NCBI GenBank assembly: GCA_001543015.1
Contig: LFLC01000066.1
Location: forward strand, 1 to 41,513
From: Nitrosopumilus sp. LS_AOA
Lineage (GTDB): Archaea; Thermoproteota; Nitrososphaeria; Nitrososphaerales; Nitrosopumilaceae
Length of the DNA: 41,513 bases
Direction: 5' to 3'
Position numbers and translations under genes: made by a program. This document shows positions 16,675-24,565 of the stretch, piece by piece; positions within the stretch are counted from its first letter, which is position 1; the number at the start of each line of letters is the position of its first letter. The notes under the pieces were generated by a model. That model was given only the letters and a program-made list of their open reading frames with translations, was not told the DNA's origin and did no database searches.

Positions 16675-16851
16675 TTAATTTGAAGAAAGTAAAGCATGAT
16701 CCATACTAATCATTATACATTGAGAATGAATTTCTTCTTCTGTTTTATTTCCACATGAATTACAAATGAATTGTTTTACTTTTGAGCAAACATCACATTT
16801 TTTATAAACATCAATTTCATGACCACAATGTCTACAAGAGATAATTTTCAT
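16675..16851 (-). CDS. Double zinc-ribbon protein, 58 residues
   Basis: The minus-strand frame encodes CRHC (6-9), CDVC (19-22), CNSC (30-33) and Cys45, with a His-Glu after the first knuckle: two stacked CxxC pairs plus an extra knuckle, a rubredoxin-like or double-ribbon arrangement. The opposite strand has no competing gene. It is convergent with the gene before it. Confidence 0.75.
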   Translation of the reverse strand: MKIISCRHCGHEIDVYKKCDVCSKVKQFICNSCGNKTEEEIHSQCIMISMDHALLSSN

Positions 16852-17177
16852 ATTTTTAATACAAAAAATATCAATTTAAACGATTAGTAAATTAGATCAA
16901 ACTAATTAGTGAATCCTAAGAAAAATAATTATTGTTACGCAGACAAATTAGTTTTTTCTAATACGTTTCACCTTATGTTATGTTAGAATTATAATTTAGA
17001 AAAAAACCATTTCCCATTAATGGGATTTTCTATTAACTAAAAAGATTTTCAATTTAAAAATTAATAAAATTTTATGATACGTGTTATGGTATTATCAAAA
17101 AATAGATTGATTGTTAGCTATTACTTGATATGAATTAAAAAACGAGAGTTATGACATAGAAGATTTACCATACAGTG
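16852..17177. other. Intergenic region of about 330 bases with a perfect palindrome
   Basis: No convincing gene. CCCATTAATGGG (17013-17024) is a perfect 12-base palindrome in A+T-rich sequence and could be a protein-binding site. The remainder shows nothing recognisable. Confidence 0.35.
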
Positions 17178-17291
17178 ATGAAAACAGATAAAGAAATCAA
17201 AGCATTAAAAATTCAACTATTAAGTACACTAAGAACTGGAAATAATCCATATTTTGGATTATCACTAGAAACCCTAGTTGCAAATAATTAA
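17178..17291 (+). CDS. Possible 37-residue protein or gene remnant
   Basis: The frame reads MKTDKEIKALKIQLLSTLRT and on to LSLETLVANN, with a helix then a short tail, and looks coding in composition. No motif. It could be the start of a decayed longer gene. Confidence 0.35.
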   Translation: MKTDKEIKALKIQLLSTLRTGNNPYFGLSLETLVANN

Positions 17292-17379
17292 TTTTTGAGA
17301 CTAGATTAATGAATGAATTTTGAAAATGTGGTTTAGGGTAAACGTTGAGATGAACCCTATTTCATGACTAGAATAACTG

Positions 17380-17451
17380 TTAATCCAGTAATTCTATTTC
17401 ATCATAGATAGCTTTTGCAATTATTTTTACTTGCTCATGGCTGTATTCCAT
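17380..17451 (-). CDS. Possible 23-residue peptide
   Basis: The minus frame encodes an amphipathic helix (EQVKIIAKAIYDEIELLD) after MEYSH. Open sequence continues a few codons upstream without a start. It may be a fragment. Confidence 0.2.
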   Translation of the reverse strand: MEYSHEQVKIIAKAIYDEIELLD

Positions 17452-17570
17452 GATATAATCAACGTAATTCTGGCATTAGAAATGATGTATGTTATTATTT
17501 ACAAACACTTTTGATTTTGATCTACACTACCGAAATGAACATACACTAGTGAAATAGACTTGAAAATGGA

Positions 17571-17870
17571 ATGATTTCTTTTGAACATAGAGTTCTAAGT
17601 GAATATAGAATCAAAATTGCAAAAATTGAAACACTTGCAAAATCAATTTTGGTTCACAGAGAACCAAAAGGTGATGAGGCTAAAGGTGCTTCTGAATTCC
17701 TAGATGTTTTGATTAATGACACAGATAGGTTTTACAATGAAAATAGTGAGGTTCTTTCAAGTAACGGAAAAAGACCCCATGCTCGTTCAAGGTTACCTGA
17801 AGAAAAAAAATGGAATGAAAACGTAGAACAATATTATGAAAAGAATCCACGAAGAAGACCTAGAAAATAA
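17571..17870 (+). CDS. Small basic-tailed protein of unknown function
   Basis: The 99-residue product has two helices (residues 5-30 and 40-60) and a strongly basic end (KNPRRRPRK). The basic tail suggests nucleic-acid contact, by inference only. The ATG at 17571 directly follows a purine-rich GAAAATGGA context. Confidence 0.55.
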   Translation: MISFEHRVLSEYRIKIAKIETLAKSILVHREPKGDEAKGASEFLDVLINDTDRFYNENSEVLSSNGKRPHARSRLPEEKKWNENVEQYYEKNPRRRPRK

Positions 17871-17881
17871 TTCTAGTTTTA

Positions 17882-18064
17882 TTATTCTATAATTTCAAAC
17901 GAACTATCGTAACAATCTTTCTTTGCTTTTAATTGGGATTCAACAAGGGATTTTGGAAACTTGTGAACTTTGATTATATGCTCAGGAATGTCATCACATT
18001 TTGTATTACAAGTTCTACACAGGTATTTCATATCTAATTTTGATGTTTTTTCAAGCATATACAA
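17882..18064 (-). CDS. C2H2-like zinc-finger protein, 60 residues
   Basis: CRTC (16-19), a third cysteine at 23 and His29/His34 (PEHIIKVHKF) give a C2H2-type finger of near-classical spacing. The second in-frame ATG (Met12, MKYLCRTC) is the more natural start for a tiny finger protein. It is convergent with the basic-tailed gene, with 11 bases between stops. Confidence 0.7.
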   Translation of the reverse strand: MYMLEKTSKLDMKYLCRTCNTKCDDIPEHIIKVHKFPKSLVESQLKAKKDCYDSSFEIIE

Positions 18065-18103
18065 AGGTTGTTTTAAAAAATTATTTTGTAATTAGATATT
18101 TTT

Positions 18104-18769
18104 CTAGGCTAGATTATTCAAATAATATTTTTCTATCCTGCTAGTCATAGGCTCGATATAATCCTCACAGGATTTGATGAATTCCTGGCGTGTATTTTTT
18201 TCACTGCTAACAAGGATTACTACCTGGTTGATTTTGTGTCCTGTCACCTCATGGAACATTTGAGCATAGCATGTAGTTTGCAAATAATACTCATACATGT
18301 AATTATCAATCTGAGGTTTTCTTTTTGTTTTATAATCAATAATTGATAGTTCGCCATTATACTCTGCAATCAAGTCACTAGTTCCTGCAACCTTTAGTTT
18401 ATCAGAATACATTCTCTGTTCAATACATGCAACATTTGAAATATTTTCCAAATATGGTTTTAAATTATTAAAATGAGCTATTGGTAGCAAATCAAATTCT
18501 TCTAAAGATAATTGGTTGGATAGATAGTCCTCAATTATTTTATGGGATTGAGTTCCAATATGTTGAGATTGTGTAGTAATGTATTGATGGGCAGGTTCAT
18601 TTTCTCTCCAATTTTTTAGACCATTTTTTTTCTCATCTGAAGCAGTTGCAGATAAAATTGTACTAATTGATGGATAAACATCATCAAATTTTGTTTGGTA
18701 CCAATGTCCATCATCTCTATCAAGTAATGTCGGCTCCCTAGTCTTGAGTATTTGAGAATAGTTTCCCAT
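18104..18769 (-). CDS. PD-(D/E)XK exonuclease, MGME1/viral type
   Basis: The 221-residue product has the order of motifs seen in MGME1-like and phage single-strand-type exonucleases: an N-terminal PSISTILSAT helix start, GLKNWRE, IGTQSHKIIEDYL with His76, Glu118, GTSDLI with Asp132, IIDYKTK with Asp145 and Lys147, and QTTCYAQMF with Gln164 and Tyr168. All catalytic positions are kept, so it should be an active Mg2+-dependent nuclease. An upstream in-frame ATG at 18814 would add 15 hydrophobic residues not typical of the family, so 18769 is chosen. It follows the 138-residue gene on the same strand. Confidence 0.82.
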   Translation of the reverse strand: MGNYSQILKTREPTLLDRDDGHWYQTKFDDVYPSISTILSATASDEKKNGLKNWRENEPAHQYITTQSQHIGTQSHKIIEDYLSNQLSLEEFDLLPIAHFNNLKPYLENISNVACIEQRMYSDKLKVAGTSDLIAEYNGELSIIDYKTKRKPQIDNYMYEYYLQTTCYAQMFHEVTGHKINQVVILVSSEKNTRQEFIKSCEDYIEPMTSRIEKYYLNNLA

Positions 18770-18817
18770 AAGTAAAATCAATCCTAACAGTAATTTAATG
18801 ATTGTAACGTACATAGA

Positions 18818-19234
18818 TCACTTTATGATCTTTTGAAATTTTTCAAACTCTGATCTAGTTTTAACAAATTGATCAGTCATAATTTTCTGTAATGAAAATA
18901 AAATTTCTAATTTTTCATTTATTATAATAATTGATTCCTCAAAAATCACAGTATCAATGAATTGTTCATTAGGGTATACAGTATATTCAAAATAATCATC
19001 ATCAGTTTGAATTTTTAATTTGAATCCCATGAATAACCCCAATTCCTCATCTTTATTTAGAAATCCAACTAGACTTGCTCGAAGTGAAGAGTTTTTTTCA
19101 AGAGTATTATATCTTGATTTGTTTTGTAAAGTTTCATCAATGATACATGCTACAGGGGTTCCATGAACATGTAAAATTGTAGATTTGTGTGTGGGAATAA
19201 ATTCTTCAGAATTGGGCATTTTATCTAATGGCAT
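18818..19234 (-). CDS. Unknown protein paired with the exonuclease
   Basis: The 138-residue product is beta-rich in the first two thirds (HKSTILHVHGTPVACIIDE; FMGFKLKIQTDDDYFEYTVY) and ends in a helix (KTRSEFEKFQKIIK). No family recognised. It lies directly upstream of the exonuclease on the same strand, with 48 bases to the chosen nuclease start, so the two are probably one transcript. Confidence 0.6.
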   Translation of the reverse strand: MPLDKMPNSEEFIPTHKSTILHVHGTPVACIIDETLQNKSRYNTLEKNSSLRASLVGFLNKDEELGLFMGFKLKIQTDDDYFEYTVYPNEQFIDTVIFEESIIIINEKLEILFSLQKIMTDQFVKTRSEFEKFQKIIK

Positions 19235-19495
19235 TTTAGAAATTCAATTTTTATGTTTCAGGTATTTGATTAATTTGTTCTGATTGTAGGATATGCCATT
19301 AGCAAGTGAGGTCAAGTTCACATACTATCAGATACATTCCACGCTCAAAACCAGCATAATATGTCAAAATCATTAATTTTTCAAATTCTAAAGGAATGCA
19401 ACCCTTTTGATTTTTTGGAGTATGATTCACAATGAATCTACTTAATGGAATTAAAACAACATGTACAATTTACAAAAACTGAAATTCGGAGATAT
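19235..19495. other. Region without a supported gene
   Basis: No frame with recognisable composition on either strand. It includes the promoter of the minus-strand gene pair and otherwise shows nothing I can name. Confidence 0.4.
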
Positions 19496-19573
19496 TCATA
19501 TCAATCCACCAATTAATGCAATACCAACTAACATTGCAATAACACCAATTGAGATTTCAATAAATTTAGACAC
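19496..19573 (-). CDS. Possible 25-residue membrane peptide, GTG start
   Basis: The minus frame encodes SKFIEIS followed by one membrane helix (IGVIAMLVGIALIGGLI). The layout, a short charged head then a glycine-bearing helix, matches the other tiny membrane peptides of this window. The start codon is uncertain. Confidence 0.35.
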   Translation of the reverse strand: MSKFIEISIGVIAMLVGIALIGGLI

Positions 19574-19627
19574 TATTGATATGTAAATTACATAGTTATA
19601 ATATAGATTAATCAGAATTAGGTATCA

Positions 19628-19670
19628 TTCCAAAACGGAATTAGTATTTTTGAATAATACCAAAATGGTA
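19628..19670. promoter_or_regulatory. Two tandem dyads with compensating changes
   Basis: TTCC-AAAAC-GGAA (19628-19640) and TACC-AAAAT-GGTA (19658-19670) are related dyads exactly 30 bases apart, each followed by a TATTTTT(TT)GAATAA block. The second differs from the first at both arms in a way that keeps the symmetry. They precede the gene at 19728. Confidence 0.55.
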
Positions 19671-19727
19671 GGATATTTTTTTGAATAATTCCCAGATAAA
19701 TATTATAGATAAAATTATAGAATTATT

Positions 19728-19970
19728 ATGAATAATCCAGAAATAATACATGTAGATACGTTATGGAAAAAATTGGATCCAATGACCCATAAAGAGGGCA
19801 TAGTATGGGGTCTTGAACATCTACATCAAACAAAATTAAAACTAGAAGATCTAGAACAGCGAGCAATTGCTGAGGATAATGCAGAATTACATAATGAAGT
19901 ACGGGCTTCATTAATTCATGCAAAAGTTGTTGAAAGAGAATTACACGATAAACTAAAAGAAACAAATTAG
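19728..19970 (+). CDS. Small helical protein, unknown
   Basis: The 80-residue product is almost entirely helical and charged, with coiled-coil-like stretches (LEDLEQRAIAEDNAELHNEV). No family recognised. It has a likely operator pair upstream and a strong terminator downstream, so it is its own transcription unit. Confidence 0.65.
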   Translation: MNNPEIIHVDTLWKKLDPMTHKEGIVWGLEHLHQTKLKLEDLEQRAIAEDNAELHNEVRASLIHAKVVERELHDKLKETN

Positions 19971-19974
19971 TTTA

Positions 19975-20010
19975 AAAATTGTAAATCTCTACAATTTTTT
20001 TTATTTTTTA
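19975..20010 (+). terminator. Strong hairpin plus T-run terminator
   Basis: AAAATTGTA (19975-19983) and TACAATTTT (19990-19998) form a 9-base perfect stem with a 6-base loop, followed directly by a long T run, 4 bases after the stop codon. Confidence 0.75.
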
Positions 20011-20075
20011 TAACAAATTCTTATATCATGATCATTTCTTAGATTCATAAATAGTTAGAAATTAAAACAATATTC

Positions 20076-20378
20076 ATGAGATTTTGTCACAAATGTAATT
20101 CCATGCTTACACAAAATTCATGGGAGAGGATTGCCAGTATTTGTCCAAGATGTAATCCTGAAAAACTTGTGATAAAAAAACCAGTTCTTGGGGTGAATTA
20201 TTCTGGGAAAACAAAACTCTGTTCAAAAGGATGTGGTGCTAAAATCTATTGGGATGAAGATTTTAAATCGACTAGTGGGAAATTTATCCCCATGGATTCA
20301 AGTACAGATCAACCACACAAATGCAAAGGTCCAAAAAATTCAAACGAATTATTTTATCCTGATCAGATTAATGAATAG
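20076..20378 (+). CDS. Two-part zinc-binding protein
   Basis: The 100-residue product has an N-terminal ribbon (CHKC at 4-7, CPRC at 23-26) and a second domain with a CSKGCG knuckle near 48-53, IYWDEDF, GKFIPMD and a final PHKC. The second half matches a common small phage/bacterial zinc domain pattern, C-x3-CG-x-x-I-x-W then G-K-x-x-P then P-H-x-C, of unknown function. It lies between a terminator and a convergent gene. Confidence 0.75.
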   Translation: MRFCHKCNSMLTQNSWERIASICPRCNPEKLVIKKPVLGVNYSGKTKLCSKGCGAKIYWDEDFKSTSGKFIPMDSSTDQPHKCKGPKNSNELFYPDQINE

Positions 20379-20402
20379 TTATTAAAAATATAAAACAGTT
20401 CT

Positions 20403-20603
20403 TCATTCTTTATCGATATTATTGTTGTACTCATCTATTTTACGATTGTATTCATCAATTTCTGCATTTTCAGCATCAATTGAATTCTCAAATAATTCAG
20501 GGTGGTCATCTTGAGCCTTTTTCATTATTTTTTTAAAAGTGTCAGGATCCTCTTTTTGTAAATCCATGAGAATTTTTCCTATAGAATCATCCAAATTACT
20601 CAT
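20403..20603 (-). CDS. Small acidic helical protein
   Basis: The 66-residue product is rich in Asp and Glu with helical repeats of the I-D-E-Y-N type at its C-terminus (RKIDEYNNNIDKE). No family recognised. Convergent with the zinc protein before it. Confidence 0.55.
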   Translation of the reverse strand: MSNLDDSIGKILMDLQKEDPDTFKKIMKKAQDDHPELFENSIDAENAEIDEYNRKIDEYNNNIDKE

Positions 20604-20681
20604 AAATGACTCAATGTTTTAGAGTATTTTATTATTCCAAAAGGTGGTACTAAATTATAAAATTAATCAAACGAGAATACA

Positions 20682-20731
20682 TGGAAAACACGCTTAAACA
20701 CAGAACGTGTCATAACATGAAGTGTTTTCCA
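20682..20731. repeat. Inverted repeat with 10-base perfect arms
   Basis: TGGAAAACAC (20682-20691) and GTGTTTTCCA (20722-20731) are perfect inverted copies around a 30-base loop. The left arm also overlaps ACACG (20688-20692), which can pair with CGTGT (20706-20710), so two hairpins compete. A weak plus-strand reading frame crosses it but looks non-coding. Confidence 0.55.
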
Positions 20732-20838
20732 AACCTATCATCCTACTACGCAGGAAAATGGATTACTCGTTATATTCTATACGTCAAAATCATATTTAAC
20801 ATTGATCCCAATTATCATGAAAAAATATTAATCAGTTT

Positions 20839-21030
20839 TCAAGTCCTTGAGCAGCCACATTTTACATAAACTACTTTGAATTCCCCATCTGTTTTGATAT
20901 TGTGAGATAGGGGTTTCTGACAATATTGACATTCCACAAATCCATGATATTCTTCAACTTGGACAATCTCATATTTCCATGATTTGCTTTTTTCATCCCA
21001 ATAAACAGAATTAATTTCAGTTGGATTCAT
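20839..21030 (-). CDS. Zinc-ribbon protein, 63 residues
   Basis: The C-terminal half has CQYC and, 20 residues later, CGC (VKCGCSRT), a compact zinc ribbon; the first half is beta-rich with aromatic residues (VYWDEKSKSWKYEI). The frame extends upstream to an ATG at 21150, but that extension is unusually rich in Ile and Phe with no domain, so MNPTEIN at 21030 is preferred. Divergent from the receiver gene. Confidence 0.6.
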   Translation of the reverse strand: MNPTEINSVYWDEKSKSWKYEIVQVEEYHGFVECQYCQKPLSHNIKTDGEFKVVYVKCGCSRT

Positions 21031-21168
21031 GTTAATATGAAATGTAATTTCACTAATAATTTTTGGTTTGTGAATAAAATTAGTAATATGTATGAAAAAA
21101 TGAATGTAATTTTGTATGATTAAAAAATACAAACAAATATTCAATATCATTTGAAAGATAAAAAAAAT

Positions 21169-21531
21169 ATGAGTCTTAATGTGCTTGTAGTTGATGATTC
21201 CTCATTTATGAGGTCATTACTAACAAAAATTTTCAAAAAGTCACCAAATATTGATGGCGTAATTGAAGCAATAGATGGACAGTCAGCAATAGACCAATAT
21301 CAAAAAGAACGACCAAGTCTGGTAACTATGGATATAGACATGCCAGGTATGAATGGATTAGATGCTGCAAGAAAAATTAAATCAATAGATCCAAATGCAA
21401 AAATTGTGATGGTCACATCAGCAAATAAACCAGAAATGAGAAATGAGGCTGAGAAAATTGGTACAGTTGGATATATTACAAAGCCATTTGATGCGGAAAA
21501 AATTAATGAAGTGATTAATGCATTAGCATAA
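21169..21531 (+). CDS. CheY-like stand-alone receiver
   Basis: The 120-residue product is a canonical receiver domain: Asp9-Asp10, phospho-acceptor Asp55 (TMDIDMPGMNG), Thr84 in MVTSAN and Lys in the YITKPFDA motif near residue 106. The sequence closely follows archaeal and bacterial CheY. No output domain and no kinase nearby. An upstream in-frame TTG is possible but MSLNVLVVDD is the natural start. It may serve the archaellum motor if this strain has one, but that is inference. Confidence 0.9.
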   Translation: MSLNVLVVDDSSFMRSLLTKIFKKSPNIDGVIEAIDGQSAIDQYQKERPSLVTMDIDMPGMNGLDAARKIKSIDPNAKIVMVTSANKPEMRNEAEKIGTVGYITKPFDAEKINEVINALA

Positions 21532-21554
21532 TTAATTACAAAAATTTTAATTTT

Positions 21555-21965
21555 TTATTTTAATGTAAATGCAGATATCCAATATTGCATGATTTTTTGA
21601 TTCAAATCAACAAATGTAGTGGCATTATCATTCCAGACTTTGATATTCTCTTTTCCAGTTTCAATTGATTTTATGATATTTTTATTATACAATGATCTAA
21701 ACTTGTAATGCTCATTATTCATGGATTCTAACATTTTTTGGATGGGATCAGGTAGTTTTGAATTTAGTCCAGATTTTGTAGTAAATTCTTTTTGCAATAA
21801 AATATTTGCATTAATTGTGTTTTTCCATGTTTTATAGAATTCATTTTGAAAATCAAATAATGTTTGCTGTAAATGAGGTATGGTATGTTCAATCTCAAGA
21901 AAGTATTTTTTACTCAATCTTTCAATTACATCTAAATTATTTTTTGGATTCTCTTTTTCACTCAT
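21555..21965 (-). CDS. Helical protein, possibly phasin-like
   Basis: The 136-residue product is entirely helical and amphipathic, with regular Phe/Trp/Leu spacing (LQQTLFDFQNEFYKTWKNT) and a second long helix near the end (NDNATTFVDLNQKIMQYW). This resembles phasins, which coat polyhydroxyalkanoate granules, and some thaumarchaea carry polyhydroxyalkanoate synthase genes. The match is by shape only. Convergent with the receiver gene. Confidence 0.5.
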   Translation of the reverse strand: MSEKENPKNNLDVIERLSKKYFLEIEHTIPHLQQTLFDFQNEFYKTWKNTINANILLQKEFTTKSGLNSKLPDPIQKMLESMNNEHYKFRSLYNKNIIKSIETGKENIKVWNDNATTFVDLNQKIMQYWISAFTLK

Positions 21966-22032
21966 AATTTTTGTAAAATATCAATTAATTTAAACAAATC
22001 GTGCTTGAATGAAATTAAGATTTACTGTAAAT

Positions 22033-24414
22033 CTAATTTACTTGAATAATTCCAGTTTTTACTAAAAATTCTATTCCATCAACAAATGTTTGCTCATCTA
22101 TTTGACCATCAGCCCACCATCCAGCATTACTTTTTACCCATGAGGGGATTTCAGAGGATTCAGATTCATCAACTATAATTTTCGGTACTGAAATGATTCC
22201 CTCATTAATCAAATATTTTATTGCTCCAACAAATGTTTCATCATCTATTTGGCCATCAGCCCACCATGCAGAATTACTCTTTATCCATTCAGGAATAACA
22301 GTTTGCTCAACATTAGATATAGAAGCAAATTTTTGGATTCTATTACCTGAATCTGCAACCCAAATATCACCATTTGAATCAACATCGATTCCTGTCATCT
22401 GATTAAATTGTCCTAACCCATTACCAAATGTTCCCCATTTTGCAACATATTCCCCAGCAGTGTTTAGTACAAGGACTCGATTGTTTTGTGAATCTGCAAC
22501 ATAGAGATTATTATCATCAGCAAATTCCAAGGAAGTCGGATTTTGTAGTTGTTTATTGCCATCACCTGCAGTACCAAATGATTTTAAAAATCCACCAGTA
22601 TTAAGAAAATGTAAAATTCTGTTATTTTCAGTAGATAGTAAAAATACATCATCATCAAGAGTAGTGATGGATTCAATTGATGAGAATTTAGCTGACGCAG
22701 TTAAAATCGAGTTAATTTCACCAATGTAGGTACCATTTGAATTAAATTTCAAAATTTTATTTTGATTTCCATCAGATACATAGTAAACTCCTAAATCATC
22801 AACTGCTATATCTGTAGGATTTTGAACTGATTGATAATTAATTCCAGAATTCCCCCAATCATAAAGAAAATTCCCGTCATTATCAAAAGTGACAATTCTT
22901 GAATTTCCTGCATCAGAAATATGAACAAGTGATTTTTCAGCAAGAATAGATGTAGGATTATTTAGTTGACCATCAGCATTACCAAAAGCCCCCCATGATT
23001 TTTTCAAATTCCCTTCAATATCAAATACACTGATTTTTGATGTGTCAGAATCAAGAACAAATAATTCAAGATTAGAAGAAACGGAAATGTCAGCAATATT
23101 TCCAAAATTAACTTGGCTATTATCTATAGTTAGTAGAATTTCAGGGCCAGTATAAGAAATTATTTCAGGAGTAGCAGAAGGGATTACTGCATCACCAAAT
23201 ACAAAGAAGATTGCAAAAGTTTCAGTAGAGCCATATTTTACATGAAGTTTTGATGGGCCTTGAAGAAAATCAACTGAGAGGATATGCGGGATGGTAAATG
23301 TTCCAGATGTAGGGTTTACAAAAGAAAATTGTTGTCCTTGATTTGCTAATGAATCCTCAAACCAGTAAATTATTTGATCCTCCGCTAACCTGTTTGTACT
23401 AATTGTTGCCTGAATTGTTTCACCAGGTCTAAACTGTGATTTGTTTAATGAAATTGTAATTTCTAAACTAGAGACATCATTGTTTTCTAGATTTTCATCA
23501 AATACCTCAAAAGAACCAATAGTACTACTAGTACCATATTGAAATTCAAGTGAGTATAATCCAATTTTTGATGTATCAATATCATCAAGAATAATGCGTG
23601 TAAGAGAACTAGTTATGGAGACATCTTTTGTGATTAGTTGCCCTGATGGTAGATTAATAGATAATATTCCAGAATTAGAAATTATTTCAGGCATTACAAT
23701 ATTTATTTCCACAATTTCATTTGGAGAATATGATTTTTTATTACTACTCAAAAATATCGAAGTATCAGTATCAGGATTTGCCAATTCAAAAGGAACATCA
23801 ATTTGAATATCATAATAAGTTACAATTGCACGATACACCCCAAATGGATTAGTACTTAGTAATTCATTAATTGAGAATTGTTGTATAATTACTGGTTGAT
23901 AGACTTTAATTTTTACATCATTAACTAAATTTGCAGGTAATCCATCTTCATCAAATATTTCAATAGTCATAGTTTCAGCTTTTGCGGCACTAGGATTATA
24001 AAAGTTGGTAGAAATTTGAACAGTTGCAGTATCCCCTGGAAGATAAGATAATTTATCAGTGGTAATTGAAATCACTATTGGTTCTACATTAACATCAATA
24101 ATCTTTACATCATCATTATAGTAATATTGAATTTTCCACATTCCAAATTGTCCATCAAATGCATTACGAATAATGGTATGAGTTGTTTTCGAGGCTTTAA
24201 GACTAGAAAGAATACCATCAATACTTGTTCCATCAGGTAACGTGGCATTCCAAGAGACATCCCCTCCAGAATATCCATCAATTTCTATGAGAACTTTGAT
24301 CCACTCATTTGGATCAAATAGAATTTTTTCAGGTTCAGCTATAATTTCAGAACCATATGCTACTTGTGGTATTAATAAAAATAAAAATAGACTCAAAAAA
24401 ATAATGATTTTCAT
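22033..24414 (-). CDS. Secreted NHL-repeat surface protein with two thaumarchaeal C-terminal motifs
   Basis: The 793-residue product starts with a signal peptide (IIFLSLFLFLLIPQVAYG, about residues 3-21). Residues 25-420 are a run of Ig/macroglobulin-like beta domains. Residues about 430-690 are NHL beta-propeller repeats, visible in phrases like VADSQNNRVLVLNTAGEYV and the recurrent WG-x-x-G-x-x-x-x-Q-x-x-x-P pattern. The end has two copies of a motif with WWADGQID, each about 38 residues (IPEWIKSNSAWW..., IPSWVKSNAGWW...), a known ending of thaumarchaeal exported proteins. Probably extracellular; the propeller suggests ligand or protein binding. No membrane anchor is seen. Confidence 0.9.
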   Translation of the reverse strand: MKIIIFLSLFLFLLIPQVAYGSEIIAEPEKILFDPNEWIKVLIEIDGYSGGDVSWNATLPDGTSIDGILSSLKASKTTHTIIRNAFDGQFGMWKIQYYYNDDVKIIDVNVEPIVISITTDKLSYLPGDTATVQISTNFYNPSAAKAETMTIEIFDEDGLPANLVNDVKIKVYQPVIIQQFSINELLSTNPFGVYRAIVTYYDIQIDVPFELANPDTDTSIFLSSNKKSYSPNEIVEINIVMPEIISNSGILSINLPSGQLITKDVSITSSLTRIILDDIDTSKIGLYSLEFQYGTSSTIGSFEVFDENLENNDVSSLEITISLNKSQFRPGETIQATISTNRLAEDQIIYWFEDSLANQGQQFSFVNPTSGTFTIPHILSVDFLQGPSKLHVKYGSTETFAIFFVFGDAVIPSATPEIISYTGPEILLTIDNSQVNFGNIADISVSSNLELFVLDSDTSKISVFDIEGNLKKSWGAFGNADGQLNNPTSILAEKSLVHISDAGNSRIVTFDNDGNFLYDWGNSGINYQSVQNPTDIAVDDLGVYYVSDGNQNKILKFNSNGTYIGEINSILTASAKFSSIESITTLDDDVFLLSTENNRILHFLNTGGFLKSFGTAGDGNKQLQNPTSLEFADDNNLYVADSQNNRVLVLNTAGEYVAKWGTFGNGLGQFNQMTGIDVDSNGDIWVADSGNRIQKFASISNVEQTVIPEWIKSNSAWWADGQIDDETFVGAIKYLINEGIISVPKIIVDESESSEIPSWVKSNAGWWADGQIDEQTFVDGIEFLVKTGIIQVN

Positions 24415-24565
24415 ATCCCTTCAAAAAATAAATAAACTATTTCAAAATTAAAGATTAATAATTTTAAATAAAAGATGAAATTATTCCACACATATTATAT
24501 CATGATTTTTCTGTAGAAATACATAATTATTGTTGGATTCTAGGCATAAATAATTAAAAAATAGG

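Noticed and set aside
20681-20869. Plus-strand 62-codon frame
   Set aside because: It spans the 10-base inverted repeat, overlaps a better-supported zinc-ribbon gene by 31 bases and shows no motif.
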